Assembly (NCBI GenBank): GCA_002118135.1
Contig: BDIU01000149.1
Span: 375-64,374 of the forward strand
Length of the DNA stretch: 64,000 nucleotides
Origin: Trebouxia sp. TZW2008
Lineage: Eukaryota > Chlorophyta > Trebouxiophyceae > Trebouxiales > Trebouxiaceae
Reading direction: 5' to 3'
The notes beneath the pieces are model-generated. The model made no database searches and was not told where the DNA came from. It saw only the letters and a program-made list of their open reading frames with translations. The translations under genes and the position numbers were made by a program. Shown here one piece after another: positions 10,121-22,500 of this stretch; position 1 is the stretch's first letter, and each line of letters opens with the position of its first letter.

Positions 10121-12139
10121 TTATTGAGCAAACTTGTAGACGTATACATTGCCGTCATCGCCAATGCACACCAGGCTCTTGTCTGATGGGTGAATCCCTC
10201 TCACAGCATGCTTGTTGGCGCCCAGACCATACAGAGTCTGTCCAGTTTTGATGTCAACCACAAGCAGGGAGCCGTCACCACAACCAACAAGAGCAAGACC
10301 GCCAGCCACTGCCATAGAATACGGGAAGTCAGTCAGCTTGACCTCACATACTGGCTGCAAATTGCATCTGACATCAAAAGCCTTCACTGTGCTGTCTGCA
10401 CCAGCTGTGACAACGCAGTTATTGCTGGCAGCTCCTGCAGAGATGATATTGCCCACAGCTCCCTTGCCCTTGGAATTGATGTGAGCAGCAATGTCATGCA
10501 CACAGCCTTTCTGTCTGGGGTCCCACCTGTAGATACAAGCTTGTTTGCTGACAGTTGACAGCTACTGCTCTTGAAGCCAAGCACAAGCACCTGTGCTTGG
10601 CCAATGTGTGACAATGAGCCTGACCCTTGACAGTGACCACCATGCACAGCCTGCTGCATAATGATGTTACTATGAAGCTATGCAGGCATTGCACTGGGCC
10701 TCTGCAGGTCACATCGAAGCTTGCTTTTGTCGGGTGCTGAAACACACTGGTAGGCAGGCATGCTCAACTAAACAGGGTGCTTGCCGCATATGTTGTGTGC
10801 ACTGGCTCCATGGAAGCGTGCAATGCCAAGCTTACATTCTGAGATGACCATCCTGACCACCGCTGAAAAAGCTGTCTCTACAAATGCCGTCACTGCCGTG
10901 CTGCCAAGCAAGAGCTGTCACGTGACCAGTGTGAGCATCCTTCAGCTTGATAGTAGTGCTGCCTGTGCCTAAGCCCCACATGATGACTGCACCTCCTCTG
11001 TCCCCACTAAGCACACTATCTCCACTGCCACAAACCAGCTGCAGCACTGGCGCTGTGTGTCCAGTCAAACAGCTGCTTTCTGATGCTCTTCTGCTCGTCA
11101 AATCCCACACACGCACAGACTTGTCATAGCTGGCGCTGACTACTGCTCCAGTGGCATGACTGACGTCTAAGGCGGAGATAGGTGCTGCATGTGCTGATAG
11201 CTGCTGACAGCGGCTGCTGTTTGCCTCCCATAGGCAGAGTTGACTGTCCATGCCACCAGAGATGGTCCGGCCATCAGGCAGGTATTGGCAGGCTGTCACC
11301 CACTCAGAGTGGCCAGCTGTCTTGGTGTACAAAGTGCGGCGCTTTCTACCTGTTTCAACGTCTACCACATACAGTGCATGGTCTGATGACCCCACCACAA
11401 CCTCGCCCGCCTGCCAATTGACGCTGGAACACATCAGAGGCTGCTCTGACACATTGCTCATGCAACCTGCACATCCCATGCATTGGTTGTCCTTCACAAG
11501 ACAGTCGGTGCGGCTTGTGGCAACAACTTTGCACCATCAACCTGCAGGATCTGTAGGCCCAGAGTGCCAGCCTGCACAGACTGTAGACGGATATGTGCTT
11601 TGCACAGGCCGTTCTGAACGCAAGTTTGAAGCATGAGCAGGTGTCCTGCAAGCAGTCACACACGGTGACTTTGTCAGCACAAAAGCTGCAACAATAGCAA
11701 CAAAAGACATAGCAATCTGAGCTGCTGCATACATGGCTGAGGGGGCAGACTTTTTTGTTGCCTTTGCATTTGTCCTGTGCGCTGGAATTCCTCCTGTCTT
11801 TGCCCTGCATTTTGTTGTGACTTACAGTCTGAGGTTCTGCTCAGGTACTGGTGCTGAAGCTGTTGACAGCCACACCGTACTTGTTACCAACGTGCAGAGC
11901 TTCCAGCTCAGCATACGCTTTGTCGAAATCTTGCATGTATGCATCGTTCTGCTCATGAGAAGTCGCAGCCGAGAAGCGTGGTGGTCCTGTGACACAGTGC
12001 GATCTATGTCAGCTGCACATCTTTCATGCTTCAAGCTGCTTGCTGCAAGCATCTCACCTGATTGTTGCGTTTGAGGCCGCAGATTACGCTTGAGCTTGCT
12101 TAGCGCAGACGCACGCTTAGCACCACTGTTTTGCTGCAT
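10121..12139 (-). CDS. WD40 repeat protein
   Basis: Likely start ATG at 12139 (MQQNSGAKRASALSKLKRN). Exon 1 (12139-12058) and exon 2 (11929-11849, DFDKAYAELEALHVGN) join in phase. An intermediate exon near 11570-11510 (VDGAKLLPQ) could not be phased. The main exon (about 11450-10836) and the last exon (10526-10121) join perfectly: LRM|WDPRQKGCVHDI. At least six WD40 blades are visible, with terminal dipeptide-like ends such as LCLWEA, VRVWDL, VIMWGL and LRMWDPRQ, and the final blade ends DDGNVYVYKFAQ. The protein is probably a complete seven-bladed propeller. Which WD40 family it belongs to is not clear; a cilium/flagellum-associated or general scaffold role is possible. Confidence 0.75.
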
Positions 12140-12655
12140 CGAGTCAGGTATGCCAGGCTTCAAGCCTGCGCTGCTCGCGCCCCCGCTGCTACATCGTTTC
12201 GCGCTTCTGTCGAGCGAAGATGCGTGCAACTTTGCAGCAAAATGGCAAACGCACGCAGGGGTGAGAGCCAGGTCAACGCAATCGCAAACCAGTTGCAACT
12301 CGATTATGAATTGAGCTGCCTTTCACTTCGCACTTCGAAGCGTGCCAAAGCGTTAGACAGCCTGACCGCCTGCATGGCGCTCACAGGATGGCAGGACTCT
12401 CGCTGGCATTGAGTGCCGGGGACAGCCATGAAACTCTGCGAAATCAGAGCATCTCCTCCCTCACTTGTTACAGCATTGAATTCTGCCAGGCACCAAGCAG
12501 TTGCATACAGAGGCGCAGGCAGGCGCAGGCGCTTGGCATGCAACAGCAAGGTGACCCAATGGCTGTCAGAGCAATAGACGTCACCCCACTCAAAGACAGT
12601 CTTGCTGTGGCGCCTTTGCCAAGCTGCACAGCAACTGAAACCATGACTCTTTATT
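12140..12655. other. Divergent promoter region, possible 5' exon of chorismate mutase
   Basis: The region separates the divergent WD40 and chorismate mutase genes. It contains a 56-residue open frame at 12242-12412 (MANARRGESQVNAIANQLQ...) and a longer one at 12388-12696. A good splice acceptor (ACTCTTTATTATGCAG) ends at 12661, right over the ATG of the chorismate mutase frame. Hence a transit-peptide exon may lie upstream here, but no donor could be chosen with confidence. Confidence 0.35.
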
Positions 12656-14075
12656 ATGCAGTGCACAGCAAAAGCTGCTACAGCGGCAGTGCATGAAACT
12701 ATGCCTCAAAGCCTCACCCCCAGCGTCAGCTCATCATCAGATCTCAGCTCTGTGCTGGCACTTGACAATATAAGGCAAACCCTCATTCGGCAAGAAGACA
12801 CTATCATATTTCTGTTGATAGAGCGAGCCCAATTTGCAAGGAATGCTGCTGTTTATGAGACAGACGCTGTACCAGTGCCCGCCTTTGATACAGCTGGGCG
12901 CCGATACAGCTTGTTGGAATACTTGTTGCGAGAAACTGAGCAAACTCATGGCAGAATTAGGCGCTACACTAGTCCAGATGAACAGGCCTTCTACCCAGAT
13001 CGCACACCGCCACTTGTGCTTCCCCCCATACAGTATGCACAGGCAAGCAACACCACTGAACACCTCACACACAACCCAATGACACTGCCACACTGCATGC
13101 TTTGCCATGCAAGTTCAGCTGTGTCTTGGTCATAAGGTCAAGTTCAGATCGGCAATGTGGTTGTACATCCGTTACAGCATGTGAACAGCGTAACAGTGTG
13201 CTCCCTTCAGTTTCATGTTTCATCAATGAGCAAGGTGTTTTTCTATTGACATTATAGACGCTTTTGCAAGACTGTACAACTTGACATTGTCTGTATGGCC
13301 CCCTGTTGGATCTCTAAGACAGCAATCGTAGTTGATTGATTGATTGATTGATCGATTGACATGCAGGTTTTGGTGCCATGGGCCAACAGTATAAACCTCA
13401 ACAGCCAAATTATGGACCTGTACTTGCACGAGCTCATGCCAGGCATAACAGAGCCTGGTGATGACAACAACTATGGCTCCGCTGCAATGCAAGATGTGCT
13501 GTGCTTACAAGCACTGTCAAAACGTATTCATTACGGCAAGTTTGTGGCAGAAGCCAAATTCAGAGCAGACCCTGAACAGTATCAGCAGCTAATCAGAGAC
13601 AAAGACCAGGATGCCATCATGCACACCCTGACCAACCAGGATGTGGAGAACAAGGTATGTCAAGTGCCCTGCAAGCCGCATGTTGAATGCTTCTGAGTGC
13701 ACTCCAGGACTGTTGATAAAACCACAACAAGGTGTTTGTTCAGACCATCAGACCATTAGATAAGTACAGACAGCCGAGAAACACTCATTGAGCCGTATTC
13801 AGACGTGCAGCATGATTCCCAAAGGACGTGCATGCTTCACTGATTGTTGTCATCAAAACAGCAATTTGCATCAGTACGCTTTGCAGGTGGTTGACCGAGT
13901 GAGGCGAAAAGCAGCTATTTTTGGACAAGACATTACTGACAGCAATGAGCAGCAGCCTTCCTCATACAAAGTGGAGCCTGACACAGTTGCCAGCCTTTAC
14001 AAGAAGTGGATTATGCCATTGACTAAGCAGGTGCAAGTTGCATATTTATTGGAAAGGCTCGACTCAAATGCATGA
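12656..14075 (+). CDS. CM: Chorismate mutase (plant AroQ type)
   Basis: It converts chorismate to prephenate for Phe/Tyr synthesis, in plastids in plants. Three exons close in phase: 12656-13042, 13367-13654, 13887-14075; 287 residues if the ATG at 12656 is used, otherwise the N-terminus comes from an upstream exon. The family signatures are clear: LDNIRQTLIRQEDTIIFLLIER, SLLEYLLRETE, SPDEQAFYP, GDDNNYGSAAMQDVLCLQAL, SKRIHYGKFVAEAKF, and the C-terminal WIMPLTKQVQVAYLLERLD. GDDxNYGS belongs to the allosteric aromatic amino-acid region of the plant and yeast enzymes. The first intron must start with GC (CAG|GCAAGC): only that junction gives IQYAQ|VLVPWAN in frame. A TTGA tetranucleotide run ends shortly before the second exon. 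Confidence 0.93.
13332..13359 (+). repeat. TTGA tetranucleotide run
   Basis: About seven units of TTGA, one interrupted (ATCGATTGAC), stand directly upstream of the acceptor at 13366 in the first chorismate mutase intron. They form much of its pyrimidine-poor branch/acceptor region. Confidence 0.8.
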
Positions 14076-14621
14076 GGTCATGTGTCGAAGTGCTGATTTG
14101 CAGTACCCGTGGGCTGATGACAAGCCTGCCTTGCAGTCATGTTGGCAAAGCTGTACAGCACAGCTCTCTCAGAGTCTCACAGGGCTGCAGGCTGCCTCTT
14201 TGCTTCATTGCTACAGGAACAGTTTGCTCCATGAGTAACCTGAACATGGTGAGATCAGCTCACCTGCAATCAAGGCTGTGACTGGCGGTGGCACGTGCTA
14301 TGCTGAGCAGACAGTGCAGACTTATAAATAATTACCATTTTGACAATGCACAGGATTGACATACAATTGCATGCTGCCTCTTTTAGGGGCAGCCACCTGG
14401 TATTTGCAATGTGCTGCGTTTGCAGCTGGTGCAAACATTTTGAGCATCAAGGCAATCACGTATTTGACAATCAAGGATCATTTTGTCCAGTCATGACTCT
14501 TGTGGGTTTGACTGGTCACTTTACACATGTGTAAACAGTACAGTCATCTCGCTCTCACACAACAGTAACAGAAAATAGGCCTGTTGAGGCATTCTTTCAG
14601 CAGAATGTACAGACGAGCATT
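14076..14621. other. Spacer / convergent 3' UTRs
   Basis: No supported coding sequence. TGTAA occurs at 14530-14534 and could serve chorismate mutase, though at ~455 bases from the stop this would be a long 3' UTR. Confidence 0.4.
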
Positions 14622-14970
14622 TCACAGCTTAATGGCGTAGTCTTTCTCCATTTCTTTCTGCAGCACATGCTTGCTTGTCAGCAGCTGCTGCTTTCCCAGC
14701 ATCCGTAAACCAACATCCCTCGGTATTTTGGTCTATTTTGACGCCATTTGCATGCTAGATGTGCGCTCTTTGCTGGACCGCATCCTCATGCTTCGAAATT
14801 GTAGCATTGCGTGCTGCAACAGCTGGCCTAGAACAACAGCAGGCTGGAGCTGCACACAGTATCACAGACACGCCACGCACACAGCGTGCATCCAACACAC
14901 AAATCTTACCAACTTTAGGATAGATCGTGACCAAAGTGAGGCCCAGAGCTGCTTCATTGGCTGATACCAT
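14622..14970 (-). CDS. Tentative small protein (80 residues), family unknown
   Basis: Three exons can be chained in phase: 14970-14910 (MVSANEAALGLTLVTIYPKV), 14849-14779 (containing RNATISKHEDA) and 14732-14622 (TKIPRDVGLRMLGKQQLL...EKDYAIKL, stop). The last exon has clear coding character: charged, amphipathic, a proper acceptor and a stop. The second intron would be only 46 bases with a weak GTCCAG donor, so the model may be wrong in the middle. I do not recognise the family. It shares its upstream region with the divergent bZIP gene. Confidence 0.35.
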
Positions 14971-15267
14971 TGCGTCACGGCATCGTCATCTTTTGTCATC
15001 TGCAGCCGCGTGCGTAATATAAGCCAACAATTGGTCACAAGCCTTTGCGCGGCATCTAAATGGTATGACACCCTCCCTACCTCCATCGCGAATTAGGCTA
15101 TTCTGACACCTATAGCATTAGTCCTCATTTGTCTTGCGGAAGCTGAGAAGCGCGTTTACGGTTACGTGCTGCCTAGTAACAAAGCCTGAACAGATATGCG
15201 TACGACACAGCAGCACCCGTTGCATGTATGCATTTGGTTGTGAGTGGAAGATCAAGTCAGATTGGCA

Positions 15268-18200
15268 ATGAACGACAGCGACTTTCTGCAGCAATACCTT
15301 GGGGAATTGAACACTCAAGGCGCCAACGGTACGGCACCGGCGACCTCCGCAGCACAGCCGAGTAATCATTCCGAACCTCCGTTGCTTAGCCAGAAACCCG
15401 ATCTCGAACAGCCTAAGCTTCAGCAGCAGCCTGTCGCACCCCAGCTGAACACAGAAGTAGACGGTCAAAGCACCGGACCGAGCGAGGACAGCGAAGCAGC
15501 TGCTAGTCCTCAAGTCAAGGAGAGCCTTCAGCAAGACACCGGCAACAGTGATAGCAAAACCGCGAAGCATGCAGCCAAACTTCGCTCGCAGGACTTGCAG
15601 GAGAAGAATCGCAAGGCTCAGCGCCGCTTCAGAGAAAGGCAAAAGGTATACCCATGGCAGTCGCGTGCAGTGCTCGTATCGGTGTTACGACCTCGTCGCG
15701 TAAACGTCCTTTTCAGCGTCACTGTTCGTCTCTCTCAGACTGTTTTGAACCAAGACAGCCAGAGTCTTACAGCGTTAGGCACACTGACTTTGCTTTCATT
15801 GGCTGTGTTGATGTGCAGGCAAAAGTGTCAGAGCTTGAACAGAAGGTTGCAGAGCAACAGCGGGCTATGACAGTGCTCCTGCAGGACAAAGCCAACCTGG
15901 AAAGCAGAGTCAACATTTTTGTGCGTGTACTGCAAATGCGTGATGAACAGATTGAGCAGATCCGCTCAGGCCAGAGGGTAAGCTTGTCAAGCTTTCCCAT
16001 GCTGAACGCTTTGCCATGTAGCGTAGGTTTGTTGTTGTCTGAAATTGTACTGCTCATCTGCAGATATTGGCTACCAAAGACAAAGATGAGGTAGCTGAGT
16101 CCTTCAAGGATGATTTGACACTCACTGTGAGGGATGGTCAGCCACTTGTGTTGACTCCCTCTCAAGTCAAGAACATGACCTTGAATGACATGGTCAACAT
16201 CTGGAAGGTCAGTTGCTGATGTCTATGCTGTAGGTGTTGCAGGCCTGCAATGCTGTGGCCCTGCATGCTCATATGTTTATTTATGTTCAGGAGTATGTCA
16301 ATGAGCTTGCCCAGAGCCTTATTGACATTGACAAAAACCCTCAGGACGTTGTCGCAGCAGACAAGATAAAGCGTCTATGCAACGAAGCGGTGAGTACCTC
16401 CACTATGCAAGTTTGCATGAGCACAGAGATATGCTGCCATCAATACTCAGAAGATCTGCTTGTGCGTCATCTGCTGCTTGTCCTAGGTGTTTGGGTTTGC
16501 AACACTACTGCATTTGCAATTGCATGGTACGTGTAACAACTGTAGTCATTGACAATCAACTAGCATCTCTACTGCTGACATTGCGTTTGTGCTTGCAGAC
16601 CATACTGTGTATGAGGGTTGCCATCAGCAATCCTGTCATCACCAAGTCGTTTGTGGCGTGTCAGCTTGAAGAGAACTGCATAGTCACTGGGGAAGAACCG
16701 CCTGAGATGTGGCTCAACGTAGCTGTGAGTATCATTCTATGAATCTGCTTCAGGGTTTGCAGGGTGCTTGCACATGATTGACGCTCAAGCCATTGCCATC
16801 GCAGTTGCCCTCATTGCTGTTGTAGCCAATTCTGCCGCTCACTTGCCAACACTCAGAGCACCATTGTCAATGAACTTGTTTAGCGTGAAATTCTGTATGA
16901 GGCTGTTGATGTCTGATTTGCTTGCTGCACAAGTTGCTATGTGCTGCAACCTTGGTCGCATCAGGGCTTGTAAAGCTGTATTGCATTACTGCAGAGGTCG
17001 TTGTTGCTAAGCCCAGAGCAGCGGTCTGAGCTAATCCAGTTGCGGCGCTTGTTCATCTCCAAGCTCAGCTCTATCATTGACCAGCGCAAGGAGATTTACA
17101 CGCTCTTGACGGTGCGTGGAGCTGTTTCTGCAAACTTGCTGCACAGCGAGACTTGTTATGTTGCATGTGTCATGAGCTGCTCTCATGCTGCATGCTGGTT
17201 TGCATTTACACATGACTGTGCAATCCATCTTGTCAGGTATGTGATGTCAGCTCAGCCTTGTTGCATGTATTGTGAAAGCACACATTGGGTGCTGTCTGTA
17301 CAAATTGCAAAGCTCAAGACAGTCTATTCCTACGTGCAGGGCTCAGTCCCATCTGCTATTGGCGCACGGCACACTGCCATCAGATATCTGCAGTCGCATG
17401 AGTGCATAGAGAAGCTGAAGCGCAACATGAGGGAAGAGCATGTGCTCAAGCTTGACTGGATCTCCACCCTCTTCAAGCACGTAAGTGTCTCTGTCAGCTG
17501 CTGGACGTTATTAGCCACGACCGGTTTGTGGTGCTGCAGCATTTGCCAGTGCACAATTTGTTGATCGCGTGCAAGGTTTTTCATCTTGGCTGTGCTGGGC
17601 CGTGCTGGGCAGTTGTTGACATGACGTTGCATTTGTCACATTGTCAAGCTCAAATTATTTTTGACGTGCTTCCACACGCTATGACATTTTGGCATATTCG
17701 GGTTAGCATACCATTGCGCAGTTCTGGTGTAACAGAACTCAGCATCGTGTTAGGCACTTGCATGCCTTTGCACGCGATGTACAAGGTCATGCTAGAGCAC
17801 CACGCTCAATACATGTAGGCACTAACGTGTATCTGTGTGCACTTGCAGCTGTTGACCCCCATCCAAGTGGCCCGGTGTATTGTACAAGGGTGGCCCTACA
17901 CACCTGACACTCTGGCTATCTGCTCCTGGGTGGCAGCAGAAGATGGTGATGCTGGTGCTCTAGCAGTGCTCACAGCCCCCAACAGGCCTGCTCCTGTCCA
18001 AGGGGCCACATGGGGTGGTGCCCCTCAGAATGGCTTCACATCAGGGGACAACAGGAGCAGAAGAGGTGACACAGCTTTTGCAGTTGCTTGCTGGCAGCAT
18101 GTTGCTCTGGCTGCTTATTCACACCTTGAGATGGCATTTGCTGGTGCATGGTATTTGCTTGTGCACGGCGTTTGCTGGTGCGTGGCATTTGCCGGCGCAT

Positions 18201-18643
18201 GGCATTTGCTTGTGCATGGCATTTGCTGGTGCATGGTACTTGCTTGTGCATGGCATTTGCTTGTGCATAGACAGCTTGGTGCACATGCACAGCTGCCATC
18301 ACGCCAAATCAAGGGTCCGGCAGTGTTCACTGCCGTGGAAGAGTCTTGCGGCATGTTGTGACTGCGTCGCAGCCATGCATGCAGTTCTTGGCATGGTCCT
18401 ATCGAGTTTGGCGATGAACATGCTGGCATCGACAACATGAGCATGGAACGTGGCGTGTGTGCAGGAACAGAGGCATTGCCAGCAAATGCATCAACACAAC
18501 ATGGCCAGGATGGACACATCAATGCTATGTCACAGCTGGCGCCGTTGGCTGGGGCAAATGACACATCATACAACATGGGTCCTTCAAGCTCGTCTCAGCA
18601 TCACAATGGTCCTCAGCCCTGGTCTCTGAACGACCCTGTTTGA
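15268..18643 (+). CDS. bZIP transcription factor with Yap/Pap1-type basic region
   Basis: Nine exons close in phase: 15268-15645, 15819-15977, 16064-16207, 16291-16389, 16599-16724, 16995-17111, 17340-17480, 17849-18065, 18465-18643; 519 residues. The N-terminal 110 residues are acidic, Gln/Ser/Pro-rich and probably disordered. The basic region NRKAQRRFRERQK (residues 114-126) is split from the zipper (KVSELEQKVAEQQRAMTVLL) by intron 1. It carries the NxxAQxxFR signature of fungal Yap1/Pap1 rather than the usual plant NxxSAxxSR. The region after the zipper (~350 residues, e.g. LTPIQVARCIVQGWPYTPD) is helical and conserved-looking but of unknown function. The start is the ATG at 15268; the frame upstream has only GTG. 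The last intron holds a 17-base minisatellite. Confidence 0.9.
18132..18267 (+). repeat. 17-bp minisatellite, eight units
   Basis: Eight consecutive units follow the pattern TGGCATTTGCTKGTGCA (K = G or T) with few substitutions. GGTGCA and TGTGCA types roughly alternate, hinting at a 34-base dimer. The array lies in the last bZIP intron (18066-18464). It stays open in several frames on both strands, which explains the apparent ORFs there. Confidence 0.92.
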
Positions 18644-19550
18644 TATCCTTACAATTTTGGCAAGCTATTAGAATAGCTATGCCTGGAGCATCTCAACTGC
18701 AGGCAGATGCAGCAATTGATAGCTGACCACACATGGGTTCAAATGAAGCATTGCTGCAAACCTGACCCCGCTATTTGCTCTACTATGCCTGCATGCACAC
18801 TTGCAGCAGCCCGGTGCAGGTGCACAGTGGTGTCATGCTTATGGAAAGCTTATGTGCAGTGTGCAAATCTGCACACTGACAGGGTTAGGAAGCTGCTGCT
18901 GCCATGTTCAACTGGTCATGTTTCCAATGAAGGTTCCAGTAGTATGACGCCTTGGAGCATTGCTCTTTAGATGCTTACAATAGTTGCAGCAATGGCTGAT
19001 CAGCAACCCTGTGTGGTGAGGCAAATGGATAGTATGTACCATCACTATTTGCTCAATTTGGTGTTGTCAGCAAAGTCTTTGACTTGTTTTGTTCCAACAT
19101 TCGTGACGCGTTTGGTATATTGGTCTGCTCACCTCTCAGCTGATGCTGCAATAGTACATTGTAGTCTGGCTTTGCAAAACGTTGATGAAAAGCCAAGGCC
19201 ACAACAGGCGCCGCTGTCTCCAGTCGCATGTTTTCAAGCAGCCTGGGACTTGCAGAATTATCATCATACCTCGTCAACACGTTTATATGGGCACCATGGG
19301 GCTGAACACATATGTAAACGATCATGCGCCGTGAATGTGTAGGACAAGCTCCCAGACGTCAGCATTGTAGGAGCCGTGTAAGCCTTAACCATAAGGCAGC
19401 GCATAAAGCAGACTTCCACTATTGTGAACCAGCTTGCTGTGATGCGGTTCAAGTCAAAATTTGAAAGCTCAGTTAGGTCAGCAACACAACCTGGGTCAGC
19501 GATCGCTCACATACCTGCTGTCGCTGGTCTCGGTACTTTGACAAGCCGCA
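18644..19550. other. Spacer between bZIP and polymerase epsilon genes
   Basis: About 900 bases containing the bZIP 3' UTR and the promoter of the next gene. Open frames exist on both strands but show no recognisable motif, repeat or splice-consistent chain. Confidence 0.4.
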
Positions 19551-22500
19551 ATGACATCACAGCAGCTTCGACAAGCCGTTCAGGCGGAGTTCAGGCGCCA
19601 GCAGCTGATCCTGGACAAAGAAGCCTTGGCTTTGGTTGTTGATCACGTCTCGCAGGCTGGGGACGGTCTTGCTCCAGTGTACACCCTCATCGATAGATTG
19701 GACACAGGTAGTGTCAAGCGAAAGTGTTGTCTGTGGCAGTAAGCTCTGCTGCAAACCTAAGAGTGCTTCGACCTAAGTTACTGTTTCACCAAAGTGAGCT
19801 TTACCATCTGCAGACAATCACTCACGCATAACCGGCCCAATTGTCGAAGAAACCCTGCAGCGACTAGGCAATGCTCCTGCTGGCTCGGTGAATGTGCAGG
19901 TCTTTGACAGCTTTGACGTGCCCAAAGTCAGATTTGACCATATAAGACAAAGGTTTCATGCTGTCACGGATCAGCTGACCATTCATGCAGCTGCAAAGGT
20001 AATGACAGGTGCATCTTGTCCTAAGCTCCTTTTGTTACAAGCGCAATCCACTGAGCTTCATGCAGGACAGATTTGACATGTACTTGGACAGGCTGTTGCT
20101 TTTGCACCAAAGATTGAGACGAGACAAGACATTCTCCAAACCTGCTCTGGCGGATGCTGACATAAACGACAACAACTTGTACTGTCAGGTGGTGCCTGGC
20201 TGCATCTGCAAATTGCATATGGTCAAACCACAGTCAATGACATGTTTGTGCACCACCTGTCCTGTGGCCACCGAATGCTACATCGCTTGCAAACTCATGT
20301 GCTTGGCATTGGACAGTCGTTGCCTGAGTTTGCATGCTTTATGATCAGTGACACTGCAAAAAGTTGTGATGACGCTTCATGCAAGTCAACAAATATTTGC
20401 ACTGAGCAAGTCAGCCCATCACCCATGCACGCATGCTGCCTGACAGAAGCATTGCCCCTGCAGCTGACAGATGTCAAAGCCATGCTGGGCTGCACAGGGC
20501 AAACAAGGTTCTTGCTGGGTTGTATCAGCCAGCTGCAGGATGGTGCGTTCCACCTGGAAGACATGACAGGCTCGTTGCAGCTGGATCTTTCAGACTGCCA
20601 AACCTCCTCTGGCCTTTACACAGGTGATTCTGCAGGACTGCATATTCGTATAAGAACAGCACACATTCCAGTGTATAAGAACAGCACACATTTCAGTGTA
20701 TAATGCACCAAGTTAGAGGTTTTGCAAGGTTTCTTGGAACCTGCAAGTCACCAGATTGTATATCTTGTTGAGCAAGATGATATGTAAGCCCCATCTGAAC
20801 AAATTCTGTTTTGCAGAGAATTGCATTGTGATAGCTGAAGGGGCATTAGACCACCGAGGCATCTTCAGAACATCTGCTCTGGGCATGCCACCAATTGAGT
20901 CAAGAGAAGACTCAATGCAAGCCACAAAGGTCAGCAGGCTAGGAACAGTGACTGCCTTCACTGCAATGCTCAAAGCAAGGCTAGTTCTTTTCACCATATT
21001 CTTGCCTCCTGGACTTCTGCTGCATGATTAAGCAACTGCATCTTATGACAGAAATAGATTGCGGTAGGGAGCCCCATTCTACAGTGCAATATGAGCCTGT
21101 CTGAATTGGCATGCCTGCAGTCAGCCATAGCATGTCTTGACTGCCTTTATCATTCAGCAAAGCTTGGAGTGCAGAGCTCTGCACTTGCCCCACTGCCTTG
21201 CATGAGGCAACCACCCTGAATACAGTTCAAGGAAACCTGTTGAGCCTGCTTCCTCGCGTTTTCCAGCACAGCCTATTGACGATGTACAGGGTCTTCAGCT
21301 GTTTGGAGATGAGCAACTGAGAGCGTCAGACTGGATGGCTATTCAGCAGGCAGAGCAAGATGCGGAAGCAGACCGCATGGTGGTGCTCTCTGATGTGTGG
21401 CTGGACAAGCCAGATATTCTGGACAGTCTGCACACCATCTTTGCAGGTGGTCTTGGCATCTTAGTGGCAGACTTTTGCTGGCATCCTTCTCACAACATGT
21501 AGCATACAGCACTCCATGCAACCTGCATTGAATGTTGATGCTTCACAACGCCCCAATGCAACTCCTGATGGGAAACACATGAGCTGCATTCTGGTCAAAA
21601 TCATGGACTTCCTTGCATGCTCAAGGGGAGACATTCAGCTACAGAATACTTTGTGCTATGTATAGTGAGCAATGCAGAACTGGGCGCTATCAGCATGATT
21701 GACAATGGTCAACTGCATGTGCAGGGTTTGATGGACTGGACACAGTGCCAAGTACTTTTGTGCTAATGGGCAACTTCCAGTCACAGCCTGCAACCACAGG
21801 CAATACAGACTATTCAACCATCAAAGAGAACTTCAAGGCGCTTGCCCGCATCATTTCACAGTACCAACGGCTACAGGTGCGCATCTGTTACTAAAAAACA
21901 ATCACGTATTAACCTTGCTTGCCTGTGATCTGCCATGCCTCCACCGTGTCTGTGATGGAAGCTGCCACAAGCGCCTTCCAGATTCATATGCACACGAGAT
22001 GTGAGACTTAGCTATATCAGCTGCGATAGGACAACACTCATATCTGAGTAGTTGCCAGTTCTCTCTGGTGTCACAGCAGACAGCCAACAAGGCTTACTTG
22101 CCTCTCAGGCTTACTCTTTACCCCAAATGGCCGCTTGTTCAAGATCTGTACCAAGAAGGCATCCTACTTGTGTTTATGCAGCTGAGGGCTCAAGCCTAGC
22201 AGCTTTGCATGCTTCTGAAACCTCCATCTGATGCCATGAGACACCCGATACATGCATTTTGTCAGTGGCCACAAATTCCTTCACAGGTGCTAGGTGTGTG
22301 TGGCCCAAGTCCATATAAATTTGTTCAATAGCAACAAGCAGAGGCTCTCATGTTATTCGAGTCTGCCACTCAATTTGGGAAATGCAGCAATGTCACTTGC
22401 AGCTATGGGGTTGACATTGGAGTGCACTCATGGGCAAAGTCAAACCCTTTTGCTATGAAGCTAGTCTTGTTGTGTCTGCACCAGGAAGAGAGCAAGTTCA

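Noticed and set aside
18015..18440. Long overlapping ORFs on both strands rich in His, Cys, Trp and Ala
   Set aside because: They are translations of the 17-bp minisatellite inside an intron.
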